A model generated the notes under the pieces. The model saw nothing but the letters and a program-made list of their open reading frames with translations. It was not told where the DNA came from and ran no database searches. Shown one piece after another: positions 62,833 to 64,000 of a stretch of DNA of 64,000 nucleotides. This DNA comes from Hanstruepera marina (GTDB taxonomy: Bacteria; Bacteroidota; Bacteroidia; Flavobacteriales; Flavobacteriaceae): contig NZ_JAINVX010000001.1 of the NCBI RefSeq assembly GCF_019880635.1, forward strand, positions 744,001 to 808,000, read 5' to 3'. Every line of letters starts with the position of its first letter. Position 1 is the stretch's first letter. The position numbers were made by a program, and so were the translations under genes.

Positions 62833-62940
62833 CATTATTTCAATTGAAATATGCGCTTAAATTAATTTGTGTTTTTAGAACCAATGTAAACCATCTTTGT
62901 ACTTGCAAAATCAATATAACAATTAACGAAATACGTTTGT

Positions 62941-63672
62941 ATGATATCGAAAAATCAAGTTAAACTAATTCAAAGTTTAAAGCAAAAAAAGTTTAGAAAC
63001 GAATATCAGTTATTTGTTGCCGAAGGTATTAAAACCATTACTGAACTTTTAGCTTCACATTTTGATTTACATCAATTATACGCAACAGAATCCTGCAATA
63101 TTGATGCCAATAATAAAATACTTGTGACAGAAGCTGAATTAAAAAAAATTAGCTTTTTAAAAACACCCAATAAGGCAGTAGCGATTTTTAAAATGCCTAA
63201 AACATTGCCCATAAATCATGACAATTTAATAGTTGCATTAGATGATGTTCGAGATCCTGGTAATTTGGGGACTATAATTCGTTTGTGCGATTGGTTTGGT
63301 GTTAGCGATTTGGTATGCAGTAATGAAACGGTAGATTGTTACAATCCTAAAGTTGTTCAAGCTACTATGGGATCAATTACAAGAGTGAATATAACATATG
63401 CCGATTTAGAACAAGTTTTTAGCAAAAATGATTCACAGATTTTTGGTGCTTTTATGGATGGTGAAAATGTTTACCAATATAATTTGCCCAAAAAAGGCAT
63501 GCTTGTTTTAGGTAATGAAGCTAATGGTATATCACGTTCTATAGAAAATTTGGTAACAGAAAGAATTTCCATTCCGCGTTTTGGCTCATTGCAAGCCACA
63601 GAAAGTTTAAATGTGGCTACTGCAACGGCTATATTGTTAAGCGAATTTAAGAGAAATTTTACTGGAAAGTGA
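62941..63672 (+). CDS. TrmH/SpoU-family RNA 2'-O-methyltransferase
   Basis: An N-terminal substrate-binding domain (LIQSLKQKKFRNEYQLFVAE, then GIKTITELLAS) precedes the knotted SPOUT domain. Its motifs are LDDVRDPGNLGTIIRLCDW, QATMGSITRVNI, LVLGNEANGISRSIENL and IPRFGSLQATESLNVATATA, the last being the SAM-binding knot. These enzymes methylate ribose in rRNA or tRNA; the target nucleotide cannot be read. It is divergent from tamL and overlaps the end of the partial porT gene by 14 bases. Confidence 0.94.
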   Translation: MISKNQVKLIQSLKQKKFRNEYQLFVAEGIKTITELLASHFDLHQLYATESCNIDANNKILVTEAELKKISFLKTPNKAVAIFKMPKTLPINHDNLIVALDDVRDPGNLGTIIRLCDWFGVSDLVCSNETVDCYNPKVVQATMGSITRVNITYADLEQVFSKNDSQIFGAFMDGENVYQYNLPKKGMLVLGNEANGISRSIENLVTERISIPRFGSLQATESLNVATATAILLSEFKRNFTGK

Positions 63673-64000
63673 GGTTTATAAAAACACCTCGAGTTTTCAT
63701 TGAATTAATATTCCCGGTCCAAGGACTATTTGGGTCTACATCAGGAACAATTTCGTCGTTAATAGCAAAAACACCTCTAATGGATGGGGTAAATTTAAAG
63801 AATGCCAAATAAAAATCGATCCCAAAACCAACTTCATAAAATAACATATTGGTTTTGGTTCTAAATTGCCCAGAGCTATTATCGTCAGGGTTTTTTTCAT
63901 TACTTGACAGGTTTATGGCAGTAGATATTCCACCAACCACAAAAGGTTTAAAATTATTTAGACGTTTTGATGAAAATTTAACTAACAACGGAATATAAAT
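63659..64000 (-). CDS. porT: PorT/SprT-like outer-membrane barrel protein, N-terminus beyond window edge
   Basis: The frame is open through base 64000, so only the C-terminal 113 residues are present. It reads YIPLLVKFSSKRLNNFKPFV, then VVGGISTAIN, VGFGIDFYLAFFKFTPSIR and the barrel end RGVFINLTFQ. The pattern is that of PorT-type porins, one of the T9SS-associated proteins. The neighbourhood with TrmH-type and tamL genes matches what I remember of flavobacterial porT loci. A generic porin remains possible. If correct, the T9SS here would serve the cupredoxin at 3462. Confidence 0.68.
   Translation of the reverse strand: MYIPLLVKFSSKRLNNFKPFVVGGISTAINLSSNEKNPDDNSSGQFRTKTNMLFYEVGFGIDFYLAFFKFTPSIRGVFAINDEIVPDVDPNSPWTGNINSMKTRGVFINLTFQ

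Noticed and set aside
63659-63988. A complete small gene starting at 63988
   Set aside because: The supposed start is a TTG inside a frame that stays open to the window edge, and the product begins in the middle of a barrel; it is a truncated larger gene.
1-64000. CRISPR array, rRNA operon, prophage or complete insertion sequence
   Set aside because: No regularly spaced repeats, rRNA motifs, phage structural genes or transposase frames were seen on either strand.

Overview
The window is chromosomal DNA of a Bacteroidota bacterium, most likely family Flavobacteriaceae. The evidence is low G+C, a T9SS-sorted protein and PorT-like and TamL-like genes, a short primary sigma factor, promoters of the TAnnTTTG type, no Shine-Dalgarno sequences, a class II HMG-CoA reductase beside a GYDIA-type GHMP kinase, and a flavobacterial division/cell-wall cluster. 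No stretch longer than 300 bases lacks a gene; the largest gaps (34042-34336, 56598-56870, 50435-50659) hold regulatory and repeat elements.

Layout. 1-5883 is the most accessory-looking part. A FecI-type sigma factor and FecR-type anti-sigma factor (partial) read leftward, and two acidic lipoproteins read rightward. A five-gene operon follows: OB-fold protein, T9SS-sorted cupredoxin, DUF5777 beta-barrel, c-type cytochrome lipoprotein and YceI protein. It lies between two hairpin terminators. 5960-6035 is tRNA-Phe. 6137-13907 is an envelope-biogenesis block (coaX, barrel protein, TPR protein, lptC, small membrane protein, CBS/hemolysin-type protein, PpiD-like chaperone). 13958-16178 holds two mevalonate-pathway genes. 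16317-21851 is a peptide-use unit (dipeptidyl peptidase and two POT transporters). 21970-34041 is a mosaic: thioredoxin, comEC, NlpC/P60 lipoprotein, an orphan C5 DNA methyltransferase, lpxB, surE, a tail-specific protease, a lone DppC-type permease, engB and a hydrolase.

34337-49739 is the complete dcw cluster (mraZ rsmH ftsL ftsI murE mraY murD ftsW murG murC ftsQ ftsA ftsZ) in one direction with almost no gaps. A three-fold MraZ-box repeat precedes it and a hairpin terminator follows it. 49895-64000 is housekeeping: yqeY with a tRNA-Arg directly behind it, an MtfA-like peptidase, a CBS protein, rpe, rpoD, pnp, rpsO, accD, fbaA, tamL, a SpoU methyltransferase and a partial porT. Two unknown secreted proteins and one palindromic REP-like element are interspersed.

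The best candidate for an undescribed system is 1-5883. A nearly identical 19-base element lies upstream of both fecR and the first lipoprotein, so it may be the promoter read by the local ECF sigma factor. The operon that follows encodes an extracellular copper protein, an outer-membrane barrel, a haem lipoprotein and a lipid/quinone-binding YceI protein, which together look like an envelope redox or metal-handling device. Its function is inferred, not shown.
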